From Rubellimicrobium thermophilum DSM 16684 (GTDB taxonomy: Bacteria > Pseudomonadota > Alphaproteobacteria > Rhodobacterales > Rhodobacteraceae), in assembly GCF_000442315.1 (NCBI RefSeq), contig NZ_KE557323.1:1-64000 (forward strand): DNA of 64,000 nt, written 5' to 3'. Shown here piece after piece: positions 1-8,862 of the stretch. The number at the start of each line of letters is the position of its first letter. The first letter of the stretch is position 1. The notes under the pieces are model-generated. The model did not search any database, was not told the origin of the DNA, and saw only the letters and a list, made by a program, of their open reading frames with translations. Position numbers and translations under genes: made by a program.

Positions 1-278
1 CAGGTCTGCCGGGAATGGGGCAATCCTGTCCATCACCCGATTTGATTTGCACAACAGAGCTGTTCCAAGCTCGTGCGGGGCCGGGCTGGAGCCCGCGAAC
101 AGGCCTCGGAACGCCGTCGTGTCGCCCGGGAACCGGCGGCGCGAGATGCCGGCCTCGATCCGGCGCAGGGCACCCGATGGCCGGAATCTGTGGGAGCGGA
201 CGGAAAAGCCCGACGCGTTCTGCCATCGGGTCAAGCGAAGAGAGGTGGCGAACCGATGGCCGTCATCCGCCCCTTCCG
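1..278. other. No gene recognised at window start
   Basis: I see no protein with family resemblance in this stretch on either strand. The short open frames have the arginine/proline/glycine-rich composition of chance reading in GC-rich DNA. It lies downstream of the minus-strand exporter gene and may be intergenic or the tail of something outside the window. Confidence 0.4.
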
Positions 279-890
279 TCAGGGTCCGGTCAGAAGTCTG
301 ACGGCAAGGCCCCACATCACCAGCGCGATGAGCGCCTCGAGAAGGCGCCAGGCCTTCGGGTTCTCGAACACGGGGCGCAGCCGGGCGGCGCCGAAGCCCA
401 GCGACAGGAAGAACACGAAGGATCCGAGGATCGCGCCCAGCGCGAAGACCGGCCGATCATCCCCGAACCGGGTCGAGACAGTGCCCAGCAGGACCACCGT
501 GTCCAGATATACATGCGGGTTCAGCCAGGTGATGGCGAGGCAGGCGAACAGCGTGCGGCGCAGACCGGTCGTCGCCAGCGAGACATCAGCCGCCAGCGCC
601 TCCTCCGAGCGCAGCGCCGAGCGGAGGCTCTTCAGGCCATAGCCGATGAGGAAGGCGGCGCCGGCAAGGCGCATGACCGGCTCGAGCCAGGGCATCCATG
701 ACGCAACAGTATGAAAGCTGGTCACGCCGATGGTGATGAGGATCGCGTCCGAGATCGCGCAGGCCAGGCAGACGGCAAGGACATGTTCCCCGCGCAGGCC
801 CTGACGCAACACGAAGGCGTTCTGCGCCCCGATGACCATGATGAGGCTGAGGCTCGTCATCATTCCGGTGAGAAGGACGGCGAGATTCAT
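279..890 (-). CDS. argO: LysE/ArgO family amino-acid exporter
   Basis: This 203-residue inner-membrane protein has the usual LysE/ArgO length and about six hydrophobic segments. The N-terminal segment contains the family signature MVIGAQNAFVLRQGL (about residues 18-32), and a later segment has the conserved ITWLNPHVYLDTV motif. Proteins of this family export arginine, lysine or related basic amino acids. The gene is divergent from an ArgP-type LysR regulator 99 bp away, the classic argO/argP or lysE/lysG arrangement, so expression is probably switched on by that regulator when basic amino acids accumulate. Substrate choice between arginine and lysine cannot be read from the sequence. Confidence 0.88.
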   Translation of the reverse strand: MNLAVLLTGMMTSLSLIMVIGAQNAFVLRQGLRGEHVLAVCLACAISDAILITIGVTSFHTVASWMPWLEPVMRLAGAAFLIGYGLKSLRSALRSEEALAADVSLATTGLRRTLFACLAITWLNPHVYLDTVVLLGTVSTRFGDDRPVFALGAILGSFVFFLSLGFGAARLRPVFENPKAWRLLEALIALVMWGLAVRLLTGP

Positions 891-989
891 GGGGCAGAAG
901 CTCCATCCGGCAGGGTTCGCCTTGAGCTAAGGCTCCGGGTGGGATTAGACAAATTAAGGTTTCTGATCCTGATGAAGAAAGACTAAGGC
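891..989. promoter_or_regulatory. argO-argP divergent promoter region
   Basis: This 99-bp divergent intergenic region contains an AT-rich core (about 945-985, including TTAGACAAATTAAGG) that stands out from the GC-rich surroundings. ArgP/LysG regulators bind such regions between themselves and the exporter they control. I infer that promoters and the operator lie here but cannot place boxes precisely. Confidence 0.4.
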
Positions 990-1922
990 ATGATCGACTA
1001 TGCGGCCCTGCGCGCCGTTGCCGAGGTGGTCCGCACCGGAAGTTTCGAGCAGGCCGCAGTCGCGCTTCATGTGACGCCATCCGCCGTCTCGCAACGCGTC
1101 AGGCGCCTCGAGGAGCGCCTCGGTACGGTGCTGATCGAACGGGGCGCCCCCTGCACGGCAACCGAGACAGGTCTGGCACTCTGCCGTCACATGGACCGCG
1201 TCGGCCTGCTCGAGCAGGCTCTCATGGAGCAGCTGCCCCAGCTTGCGCTCTTCGGCGAATCCGTCGGGCAGGTGACCGTCAACCTGGCCACGAATGCAGA
1301 CAGTCTTGGAACATGGTTCCTCGAAGCCATCGCCACCTTTGCCAGGACCACCGGCCATCTCGTGAATGTGGCGATCGACGATGAGGATCATACGGCCGAC
1401 TGGCTCCGCCGCGGGCAGGTCCTCGCTGCGGTGACCGCCCTGGAACAACCCGTGCAGGGATGCCGGGTCACGCCCCTCGGATCGCTTGACTATGTGGCGA
1501 CAGCCAGTCCCGATTTCGTTGCCCGCCATTTCCCGCATGGCCTCACGGAGGAGGCCTTCCGGCATGCGCCCGCGCTGACCTTCAGCCAGAAGGACCGGCT
1601 TCAGAAGGCTTGGGTGCGAGACATCTTTGGGCATGACGTCTCCTTCCCGACCCACTGGCTTCCCTCGACGCAGGGCTTTCTCGAGGGCAGTCTCGCCGGC
1701 ATGGGATGGGCGCTCAATCCGGTCCCGCTGGCGAGGCCCCATCTGGAGCGCGGCAATCTGGTCGAGCTGGTGCCCGGCCAGATCCTGCAGCGGCGGCTGT
1801 TCTGGCAGATCAACCGCCTGGCTGCCGAACCGCTTCGGGAGCTGTCCCGTGCCGTTCTCTCCGCCGCGCGGCGCGTCCTGCGACAGCAGAGCGTGATCAT
1901 CCGGCAAACCAGGGGGGCATGA
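990..1922 (+). CDS. argP: LysR family regulator, ArgP/LysG type
   Basis: This 310-residue LysR-type transcription factor starts MIDYAALRAVAEVVRTGSF, with the helix-turn-helix over about residues 15-45 (FEQAAVALHVTPSAVSQRVR). A periplasmic-binding-like effector domain fills the rest. The N-terminal wording matches ArgP/IciA/LysG proteins, which sense lysine or arginine and activate the divergent exporter gene. The neighbour argO supports this role. No oddities are seen; the start follows an AAGG-like ribosome-binding site. Confidence 0.87.
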   Translation: MIDYAALRAVAEVVRTGSFEQAAVALHVTPSAVSQRVRRLEERLGTVLIERGAPCTATETGLALCRHMDRVGLLEQALMEQLPQLALFGESVGQVTVNLATNADSLGTWFLEAIATFARTTGHLVNVAIDDEDHTADWLRRGQVLAAVTALEQPVQGCRVTPLGSLDYVATASPDFVARHFPHGLTEEAFRHAPALTFSQKDRLQKAWVRDIFGHDVSFPTHWLPSTQGFLEGSLAGMGWALNPVPLARPHLERGNLVELVPGQILQRRLFWQINRLAAEPLRELSRAVLSAARRVLRQQSVIIRQTRGA

Positions 1923-2104
1923 CGGGCGATGGGGCGACAGCCCCCGCCATGGGCGGCGCGAATCCGTCATGACTGGAGGCCCTGCCGCCGTCTGCCTTCC
2001 CCCGGAACGAAGGGGATGGCCGAAACCATCACGGCCATGTCGGGAATCCTGCAACTGCCGCTTTCCTGAACCCTTATCGTCGCCCTGTCGAAGGGGAGCA
2101 GGGC

Positions 2105-3355
2105 ATGCGTTACTCGGGTTTTCGCGTCATTGCCGAGGCATTGACCGGCCACCGGGGCTGGAAGCCGGTCTGGCGCGATCCCGCCCCGCAGGCGGAGTAT
2201 GACTACGTCATCGTGGGCGGCGGCGGGCATGGGCTGGCCACGGCCTATTATCTCGCCAAGGAATTTCGCCAGTCGCGCATCGCGGTGCTGGAGAAGGGCT
2301 GGCTCGGCGGCGGCAACGTGGGCCGCAATACCACGATCATCCGGTCGAACTACCTGCTCGACGGCAACGAGCCGTTCTACGAATTCAGCCTGAAGCTCTG
2401 GGAGGGGCTGGAGCAGGAGCTCAACTACAACGCGATGGTCAGCCAGCGGGGGATCATCAACCTGATCCACACGGATGCGCAGCGCGACGCCTTCACCCGG
2501 CGCGGCAATGCCATGATCCTGCACGGGGCGGACGCGCGGCTGCTGAGCCGCGACGAGGTCCGCCGGATGTATCCCTGGCTCAACTTCGACAATGCCCGCT
2601 TCCCGATCAAGGGCGCGCTGATGCAGCCGCGCGGCGGCACGGTGCGGCATGATGCGGTGGCCTGGGGCTATGCGCGGGCGGCCGATCAGCGTGGCGTGGA
2701 CCTGATCCAGAACTGCGAAGTCACCGGGATGCGGATCGAGCAGGGGCGCATCCGGGGGGTCGAAACCACCCGTGGCTTCATCGGCGCGAGGAAGGTCGGC
2801 GTGGCCGTCGCGGGGTCTTCCTCGAAGGTCATGGCCCATGCCGGAATGCGCCTGCCGATCGAAAGCCATGTGCTGCAGGCCTTCGTCACCGAGGGGCTCA
2901 AACCCTTCATCGATGGCGTCATCACCTTCGGTGCCGGGCATTTCTACATCAGCCAGTCCGACAAGGGCGGCCTCGTCTTCGGCGGCGACATCGACGGCTA
3001 CAACTCCTATGCCCAGCGCGGCAACCTGCCGGTGATCGAGGATGTGGCCGAGGGCGGCATGGCACTGATGCCGGCGATCGGGCGGGTGCGCCTCTTGCGC
3101 ATCTGGGGAGGGATCATGGACATGTCGATGGACGGCTCGCCGATCATCGACCGGACCCCCATCGAGGGCCTCTATTTCAACGGCGGCTGGTGCTACGGCG
3201 GGTTCAAAGCCACCCCGGCCTCGGGCTGGTGCTTCGCCCATCTCCTCGCCCGCGACGAACCGCATCCGACCGCCAGGGCCTACCGCTTCGACCGGTTCCT
3301 CAAGGGCCTGATGATCGACGAAAAGGGCCAGGGCGCGACCCCGAACCTGCATTGA
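2105..3355 (+). CDS. mgdA: N-methylglutamate dehydrogenase subunit A (SoxB-like)
   Basis: This 416-residue FAD/FMN-dependent amine oxidoreductase is homologous to the beta subunit of heterotetrameric sarcosine oxidase. It has the dinucleotide-binding motif VIVGGGGHG near residues 35-43, and TVRHDAVAWGYA, whose histidine (about residue 182) aligns with the covalent FMN ligand of the sarcosine oxidase beta subunit. It is the first gene of a four-gene overlapping operon in the order SoxB-, SoxD-, SoxA-, SoxG-like. Because the same locus carries gmaS and mgsABC, the substrate is inferred to be N-methylglutamate rather than sarcosine. The enzyme would demethylate it to glutamate and pass the one-carbon unit to tetrahydrofolate bound by MgdC. 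Confidence 0.87.
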   Translation: MRYSGFRVIAEALTGHRGWKPVWRDPAPQAEYDYVIVGGGGHGLATAYYLAKEFRQSRIAVLEKGWLGGGNVGRNTTIIRSNYLLDGNEPFYEFSLKLWEGLEQELNYNAMVSQRGIINLIHTDAQRDAFTRRGNAMILHGADARLLSRDEVRRMYPWLNFDNARFPIKGALMQPRGGTVRHDAVAWGYARAADQRGVDLIQNCEVTGMRIEQGRIRGVETTRGFIGARKVGVAVAGSSSKVMAHAGMRLPIESHVLQAFVTEGLKPFIDGVITFGAGHFYISQSDKGGLVFGGDIDGYNSYAQRGNLPVIEDVAEGGMALMPAIGRVRLLRIWGGIMDMSMDGSPIIDRTPIEGLYFNGGWCYGGFKATPASGWCFAHLLARDEPHPTARAYRFDRFLKGLMIDEKGQGATPNLH

Positions 3356-3367
3356 AGGCGAAGACGA

Positions 3368-3652
3368 ATGATCATTCCCCATCCGATCCTCGGGCCGCGC
3401 GACGCGCAGGAATTCGTCTATCTGGGCGATGCCTCCCTCATCGACCGGCCCGACGGCATGACCGCAGGCATCGAGGAATTCCATGACTACCTCTACCAGC
3501 GGACCAATCCGGCGGGAGAGCATCAGGAACTCTGGTATCACGAACAGGGCGACCGGTCCTGGCTGGTGGTGACCCGCAACACCGTCACCCACGAGATCCT
3601 GAAGGTCGAACTCGCCCGCGATGTGGCCCGGGCCCGGGGGCGGACGAAATGA
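3368..3652 (+). CDS. mgdB: N-methylglutamate dehydrogenase subunit B (SoxD-like)
   Basis: This 94-residue small subunit is homologous to the sarcosine oxidase delta subunit, with the conserved RTNPAGEHQELWYH stretch (about residues 45-58). Classical SoxD binds zinc through an N-terminal CxxC pair and later His/Cys residues. Here the protein starts MIIPHPILGPRDAQEF and has no cysteine at all, so the zinc site is absent. That fits membership of the N-methylglutamate dehydrogenase subgroup rather than true sarcosine oxidase. It lies 12 bp after mgdA, and its stop overlaps the mgdC start (ATGA). Confidence 0.82.
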   Translation: MIIPHPILGPRDAQEFVYLGDASLIDRPDGMTAGIEEFHDYLYQRTNPAGEHQELWYHEQGDRSWLVVTRNTVTHEILKVELARDVARARGRTK

Positions 3653-6555
3653 CCCAGCCGAACCGCATCGCCGGCGGCCAGATCGACCGCACGCGGACGC
3701 TCCGCTTCACCTTCGACGGCATCCCCTATACGGGCCATCCGGGCGACACGCTCGCCTCGGCGCTTCTGGCCAACGGCGTCCGCCTGATGGGCCGCAGCTT
3801 CAAGTATCACCGCCCGCGCGGGCCGATCTCGGCGGGGTCGGAAGAGCCGAACGCGCTGGTCGAGCTCCGCAGCGGCGCGCGGCAGGAGCCGAACACGCGC
3901 GCCACAGTGGCCGAGCTCTTCGACGGGCTCGAGGCCAAAAGCCAGAACCGTTGGCCCAGCCTGCGCCTGGACGCGATGGCGATCAACGACCGCCTGAACG
4001 CCTTTTTCACGGCGGGGTTCTACTACAAGACCTTCATGTGGCCCCGCTCCTTCTGGGAAAGGGTCTACGAGCCGATGATCCGCCGCGCGGCGGGCCTCGG
4101 CTCGGTCAGCCGCGAGGAGGACCCGGACGCCTACGACAAGGGCTTTCTGCATTGCGATCTGCTGGTGATCGGCGCGGGGCCCGCCGGCCTGATGGCCGCG
4201 CTGACGGCGGGGCGGGCGGGCAGGCGCGTGATCCTTGCCGACGAGGATTTCCGCATGGGCGGGCGGCTCAATGCCGAGACCTTCGCCATCGGCAATACGG
4301 CTGGCGCCGACTGGGCGGCGGCGACGGTGGCCGAACTGGCCTCGATGCCCCATGTCCGCCTGATGACCCGCACCGCGGTCATCGGCGCCTTCGACCACGG
4401 CATCTACGGCGCGGTCGAGCGGGTGAGCGATCACCTGGCGGTCCCTCCGCCGGGCAAACCGCGCCAGATCCTGTGGCGGATCTACAGCCAGCGCGCAATC
4501 CTCGCCGGAGGGGCCACCGAACGCCCCATCGCCTTTGCGAACAACGACCGCCCCGGCATCATGCTGGCCGGTGCCCTGCGGGCCTATGCGAACCGCTGGG
4601 GCGTTGCCGCGGGGCAGCGGGTCGCGGTCTTCACCAACAATGATGACGGTTTGCGCACGGCCGCCGACCTGAAGGCCAAGGGCGTCGAGGTCGTGGCGGT
4701 GATCGACAGCCGCAAGGGCGAGGTGGTCATCGACACGCGGGGCCGGCTGGGCCTGAAGGCGATCACGATCCGCGACGGCGCGGGCCGCACGCGCAGCTTC
4801 TCCGTCGAGGCGCTGGGAGTCTCGGGCGGCTGGAACCCGAATGTGAACATCCATTCCCATCACCGTGCGCGGCCGGTCTGGGATGCCGCCATCGCTGCTT
4901 TCGTCCCCGGCCCGGAAGGCCCGCCCGGCCTTCTGGTCGCGGGGGCGGCGGCGGGGGTTCTCTCGACCCACGGCGCACTGCGCACGGGCTGCGATGCCGC
5001 CAGGGCCGCTCTCGACCTGACCGGTGCCGCCCCCGATCTGCCGCAGGCCGAGGACGCGCCCGTCCGCATCTCGCCGCTCTGGCACGTCGATCACGGCAGG
5101 GGCCGCGCCTGGATCGACCAGCAGAACGATGTCACCGTCAAGGACGTAAAGCTGGCGAAGCAGGAGAACTTCACCAGCGTCGAACACCTCAAGCGCTACA
5201 CCACGCTGGGCATGGCGACCGACCAGGGCAAGACCGGGAACGTGATCGGTCTTGCCATCATGGCCGAACTCACCGGCCGGTCGATCCCTGAAACCGGCAC
5301 CACGATCTACCGCCCGCCCTACACGCCGGTTGCGCTCGGCACCCTCGCCGGACGGTCACGCGGCAAGGAATTCAAACCCTACCGCCTGACCCCCAGCCAC
5401 TACTGGGCACAGGAACAGGGCGCGGTCTTCGTCGAGGTCGGCATGTGGCTCCGCACCCAATGGATCCCGAAGGCGGGCGAAACCGAGTGGCGCCAGTCGG
5501 TGGACCGCGAGGTCCTGGCGACCCGCAAGTCGGTGGGCATCTGCGACGTCACCACGCTGGGCAAGATCGACATCCAGGGCACCGATGCGGGCGCCTTCCT
5601 CGACCGGGTCTATGCGAACACGTTCAGCACCCTGCCCGTCGGCAAATGCCGCTATGGCCTGATGCTGCGCGAGGACGGGATCGTCTTCGACGACGGCACC
5701 ACGGCGCGGCTGGGTGAACATGAATATGTGATGACCACCACCACGGCCAACGCGGTCGCGGTCTTCCGGCATCTGGAATTCTGCCGCCAGTGCCTCTGGC
5801 CCGAGATGGACGTGCAGCTCATCTCGACCACCGAGGCCTGGGCGCAGTTCTCGGTCGCGGGCCCCAACGCGCGGAAGCTGCTGGAGAAGGTCGTCGATCA
5901 GGACATCTCGGACGCGGCCTTCCCCTACATGGCCGCGGGCAACATCACCGTCTGCGGGGGTCTCAGGGCGCGGCTCTTCCGCATCAGTTTCTCGGGCGAA
6001 CTGGCCTACGAGATCGCGGTGCCCACGCGCTATGGCGACGCGCTTCTGCGCGAGATGCTGGCGCGGGGGGCCGAATTCGACCCTATCGTCTATGGCACAG
6101 AGGCGCTGGGCGTGATGCGCGTCGAGAAGGGCCATGTCGCAGGCGGGGAACTCAACGGACAATCCACCGCGCTCAACATGGGGCTGGGCAGGATGGTGTC
6201 AAAGAAGAAGGACTCCATCGGCATGGTCCTCAGCCAGCGCGAGGGGCTGACCGACCCGGAGGGCTACCGCCTGGTGGGCGTGAAGCCGGTTGACCGGAAC
6301 GGCAAGCTGACCGCCGGCAGCCATTTCCTGGAAAAGGGTGCCGCCCCGGTGGCGGCGAACGATCTGGGCTGGCTGACATCAAAGGTCTACAGCCCCCATC
6401 TCGGCCACGACATCGCGCTGGGTTATCTCAAGGCCGGCGACCGCCGGATCGGCCAGCGCATGCGCGCGGTGAACCTGCTTTCCGGGCAGGATACCGAAGT
6501 CGAGATCCTCTCGCCCCACATGTTCGACCCCGAAGGAGAGCGTCTCCGTGGCTAG
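3649..6555 (+). CDS. mgdC: N-methylglutamate dehydrogenase subunit C (SoxA-like)
   Basis: This 968-residue large subunit matches the alpha subunit of heterotetrameric sarcosine oxidase in length. In order it has an N-terminal 2Fe-2S-like fold (about 15-90, with FDGIPYTGHPGDTLASALLA), an FAD/NAD-binding region (about 165-470, with DLLVIGAGPAGLMAALTAGR), and a C-terminal aminomethyltransferase/GcvT-like domain (about 590-960) that in the family binds tetrahydrofolate. The domain set implies that methyl oxidation at MgdA yields 5,10-methylene-tetrahydrofolate. It starts inside the mgdB stop codon and its end overlaps mgdD by 8 bases. No interruption is seen. Confidence 0.87.
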   Translation: MTQPNRIAGGQIDRTRTLRFTFDGIPYTGHPGDTLASALLANGVRLMGRSFKYHRPRGPISAGSEEPNALVELRSGARQEPNTRATVAELFDGLEAKSQNRWPSLRLDAMAINDRLNAFFTAGFYYKTFMWPRSFWERVYEPMIRRAAGLGSVSREEDPDAYDKGFLHCDLLVIGAGPAGLMAALTAGRAGRRVILADEDFRMGGRLNAETFAIGNTAGADWAAATVAELASMPHVRLMTRTAVIGAFDHGIYGAVERVSDHLAVPPPGKPRQILWRIYSQRAILAGGATERPIAFANNDRPGIMLAGALRAYANRWGVAAGQRVAVFTNNDDGLRTAADLKAKGVEVVAVIDSRKGEVVIDTRGRLGLKAITIRDGAGRTRSFSVEALGVSGGWNPNVNIHSHHRARPVWDAAIAAFVPGPEGPPGLLVAGAAAGVLSTHGALRTGCDAARAALDLTGAAPDLPQAEDAPVRISPLWHVDHGRGRAWIDQQNDVTVKDVKLAKQENFTSVEHLKRYTTLGMATDQGKTGNVIGLAIMAELTGRSIPETGTTIYRPPYTPVALGTLAGRSRGKEFKPYRLTPSHYWAQEQGAVFVEVGMWLRTQWIPKAGETEWRQSVDREVLATRKSVGICDVTTLGKIDIQGTDAGAFLDRVYANTFSTLPVGKCRYGLMLREDGIVFDDGTTARLGEHEYVMTTTTANAVAVFRHLEFCRQCLWPEMDVQLISTTEAWAQFSVAGPNARKLLEKVVDQDISDAAFPYMAAGNITVCGGLRARLFRISFSGELAYEIAVPTRYGDALLREMLARGAEFDPIVYGTEALGVMRVEKGHVAGGELNGQSTALNMGLGRMVSKKKDSIGMVLSQREGLTDPEGYRLVGVKPVDRNGKLTAGSHFLEKGAAPVAANDLGWLTSKVYSPHLGHDIALGYLKAGDRRIGQRMRAVNLLSGQDTEVEILSPHMFDPEGERLRG

Positions 6556-7108
6556 TCTCCAGCCCCTCACCGCCCTCGGCAGGCGCGAGCCCGTCACCGT
6601 CACGCACGGACCGTTGACCATCGCCGAACGGACCGATGTCGCGTTGGCCTCGGTCGCCGCCCGCAAGGGGCGGATGGCCGATCTTGCGGCCGCGGCACGG
6701 GCGGCCGGGGTGCCCCTTCCGGCGCCTGCGGCCCACCAGAGCGGGACGCCCTACAGCGCCTTCTGGATCGCGCCCGAGATGTGGTTCGTCGAGGCGCCCT
6801 TCGCCAGCCACGAACTGATCGCCGAGATGCTGAAATCCGCCCTCGGCGAGGCCGCCAGCATCACCGAACAGACCGATGCCTGGGTCGCCTTCGACCTCGC
6901 CGCGCCTGACCTCGCGCCGCTGTTGGAACGGCTGTGCAATGTGGATTTCCCGGTCGTCCCGGCCGGGTATGCCACCCGCACGGTGATGGAGCATCTGGGT
7001 GTCTACCTGATCAAGCACGGAGCGGGCGCGGTGCGCCTCTACGGTCCCCGCTCCAGCGCGCAAAGCCTGCTGCATGCGCTTGAAACGGCGGCCCGTTCCG
7101 TCTTCTAG
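6548..7108 (+). CDS. mgdD: N-methylglutamate dehydrogenase subunit D (SoxG-like)
   Basis: This 186-residue protein resembles the gamma subunit of heterotetrameric sarcosine oxidase, with motifs typical of SoxG such as WFVEAPFASHELIAEML and FPVVPAGYATRTVMEHLGVYL. It begins with GTG, overlaps the mgdC stop, and has an AAGGAG ribosome-binding site about 10 bases upstream. Gamma is a structural subunit that holds the alpha/beta assembly together. Its place as the last gene of the four-gene unit is typical. Confidence 0.83.
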   Translation: MASLQPLTALGRREPVTVTHGPLTIAERTDVALASVAARKGRMADLAAAARAAGVPLPAPAAHQSGTPYSAFWIAPEMWFVEAPFASHELIAEMLKSALGEAASITEQTDAWVAFDLAAPDLAPLLERLCNVDFPVVPAGYATRTVMEHLGVYLIKHGAGAVRLYGPRSSAQSLLHALETAARSVF

Positions 7109-7132
7109 GACTTCTGCTTGATGCAGGCCATG

Positions 7133-7148
7133 TTTCCTGTTAGTGAAA
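7133..7148. promoter_or_regulatory. Palindromic operator candidate TTTC-N8-GAAA
   Basis: The sequence TTTCCTGTTAGTGAAA lies 35 bp before the XRE-cupin regulator gene. Similar TTTCC/GGAAA or TTTC/GAAA palindromes occur twice in front of mgsA (11226-11239 and 11295-11313). I infer an autoregulatory operator of the neighbouring regulator. Confidence 0.4.
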
Positions 7149-7182
7149 TTCTCAGGTATCGGTTTCATCGGGACGGTTTCTC

Positions 7183-7842
7183 ATGTCCGACGGCCCTGCC
7201 CGGCCCGTTCTTCCCCGCGGCAAGCCCGCATTCGATCAGGATCCCCACCGCGTCCGCGAGATCGCCGAGCGCAACCTGGAGGCTGCCATCGGGCGCGAGG
7301 TGCGCAATTTCCGCCGCCAGCAGGGGATGACCGTGGCCGATCTGGCCAATGTGACCGGCCTGTCGATCGGCATGCTGTCGAAGATCGAGAACGGCAACAC
7401 CTCGCCCTCGCTGACGACCCTCCAGATCCTCAGCCATGCCTTTTCCGTTCCCCTCACCGCCTTCTTCCGCAGCTACGAGGAACGGCGCGAGGCACAGCAT
7501 GTGAAGGCCGGAGAGCATCTCGAGATCGAACGTCGCGGCACGCGCGCAGGGCACCAGTATCACCTGCTGGGTCACATCGGGTCGAACAGCTCGGGTGTGG
7601 TGGTCGAGCCCTATCTGATCACCCTCACCACCGAGAGCGACACCTTCCCCACCTTCCAGCATGACGGGCTGGAGCTTCTCTACATGCTGGAGGGCGAGGT
7701 GGATTACCGCCATGGCGACCGGGTCTATCCGCTGAAGCCCGGCGACAGCCTGTTCTTCGATGCCGATGCGCCGCATGGGCCGGAGGTGCTGGTCAGGCTT
7801 CCGGCGCGCTATCTGTCGGTGATCGCCTATCCCCAACGATGA
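7183..7842 (+). CDS. XRE-cupin transcriptional regulator
   Basis: This 219-residue regulator has an XRE/Cro-type helix-turn-helix at about residues 44-100 (VADLANVTGLSIGMLSKIEN is the core). A C-terminal cupin follows at about 160-210 (LEGEVDYRHGDRVYPLKPGD, then a PHGPE motif). The architecture is that of small-molecule-sensing regulators of amine and amino-acid catabolism (SutR/PuuR-like). It lies 75 bp downstream of mgdD on the same strand and opposite the permease operon, so it is the obvious candidate regulator of the methylamine island. Its ligand could be methylamine, gamma-glutamylmethylamide or N-methylglutamate; the sequence does not say which. Confidence 0.85.
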   Translation: MSDGPARPVLPRGKPAFDQDPHRVREIAERNLEAAIGREVRNFRRQQGMTVADLANVTGLSIGMLSKIENGNTSPSLTTLQILSHAFSVPLTAFFRSYEERREAQHVKAGEHLEIERRGTRAGHQYHLLGHIGSNSSGVVVEPYLITLTTESDTFPTFQHDGLELLYMLEGEVDYRHGDRVYPLKPGDSLFFDADAPHGPEVLVRLPARYLSVIAYPQR

Positions 7843-7867
7843 GCGGCTTGCTTCAGGCCCCGCGCGC

Positions 7868-8152
7868 TCATCTCGGGGCCGGGGCTGCCTGCGCCCTCTC
7901 CCAGATGGCGCGGCGGATGCGGGCAACCCTGTAGGCGTCGAGCAGGGCCATGGCCCAGACGAAGAGCCCGCCCGAGACCTTGCCGACGAAGGACACCTCC
8001 GGCGCCGCCGTCTTCAGCGTGAAACCGCCCAGAAGCAGGGCGAAGCATGCGAAGATCAGCCCGCGCACCGGCTGGCGGTTCAGCACCTGACCCATCCCGG
8101 GCAGGATCGCCGCGATGGCCAGGACAAGATGGGGGTTCAGGGGCCTTGTCAT
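7868..8152 (-). CDS. Small three-helix membrane protein
   Basis: This 94-residue hydrophobic protein starts MTRPLNPHLVLAIAAILPGM at an ATG overlapping the stop of the preceding gene (ATGA). It has about three membrane segments. The PGMGQVLNRQPVRG stretch resembles the glycine/proline motif of TM2/DUF5683-like small membrane proteins, but no function is known to me. It is the last gene of the six-gene minus-strand operon with the APC permease. An upstream in-frame start adding five residues is possible. Confidence 0.7.
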   Translation of the reverse strand: MTRPLNPHLVLAIAAILPGMGQVLNRQPVRGLIFACFALLLGGFTLKTAAPEVSFVGKVSGGLFVWAMALLDAYRVARIRRAIWERAQAAPAPR

Positions 8153-8823
8153 CGGGGATCCCCCCATGCCGTCACATCCTGACGGAGCGCGGCCAGCCTG
8201 TCGAGCAGCGGTTCCAGCCGCGACGGGGGCAGGGGCATCCGGCCCATCTCGGCCTCGCGGAAGATCAGGTAGCGGCCACGGTCGGCTTCCTCGGCCAGGA
8301 TGACGATGCGCAGCCCCCTGGGCGAGAGGACGAGTTCCTTCACGCGGGGGTCATGGAACAGGTCGGCATGGGCGGCGATCAGGTCAGGCGGCGGGATGCG
8401 GGTGGTGTCGTCGGTGCGGATCGCCACATCGCGCGGCAGTTCGGGCGGGGTTGGCAGAGACTGCGGCAGGGCGGCGAAGCGGGTGAAGGGTTCGTTGCCC
8501 GAGGGGCGGGCCATCAGGTCCAGCGTGGCGTGAAGGGGCAGGGGTTCCGGCAGGGTGACGAGGACCCAGAGCGCAGGCAGCTTGCGGAAGGTCAGCGTGT
8601 CGGGGATCGCCTGAAGGTCGAAGGCCAGGCCGCCGCGGCGCCCGGTCATCCGGGGAAAGCCGGTGGGTTGCAGCCGGTTCTCCGCGCTCTGGAACAGGGG
8701 CCGGACCGCATCGAAATAGGCGGCGCGGGCGATGGTCCGGGCATGGCTTTCACGGGCCAGCCGCAGGGCCAGCCAGAGCCACAGGAGTGCAAGGGCAAGG
8801 CCGGGAGGGACAAGCGGGGACAT
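8149..8823 (-). CDS. Membrane-anchored protein of unknown function
   Basis: This 224-residue protein has one N-terminal membrane helix (about residues 5-23) followed by a soluble part with many prolines and arginines, including TGFPRMTGRRGGLAFDLQAI and VKELVLSPRGLRIVILAEEA. I do not recognise a family. It lies 39 bp downstream of the permease gene and overlaps the next gene by four bases, so it is almost certainly cotranscribed with the transporter. The soluble domain probably faces either the periplasm or the cytoplasm next to the permease; orientation is unresolved. Confidence 0.7.
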   Translation of the reverse strand: MSPLVPPGLALALLWLWLALRLARESHARTIARAAYFDAVRPLFQSAENRLQPTGFPRMTGRRGGLAFDLQAIPDTLTFRKLPALWVLVTLPEPLPLHATLDLMARPSGNEPFTRFAALPQSLPTPPELPRDVAIRTDDTTRIPPPDLIAAHADLFHDPRVKELVLSPRGLRIVILAEEADRGRYLIFREAEMGRMPLPPSRLEPLLDRLAALRQDVTAWGDPR

Positions 8824-8862
8824 GGGGAAGATGCCCGCCCCTTCCGGGGCGGGCCATGTGGC

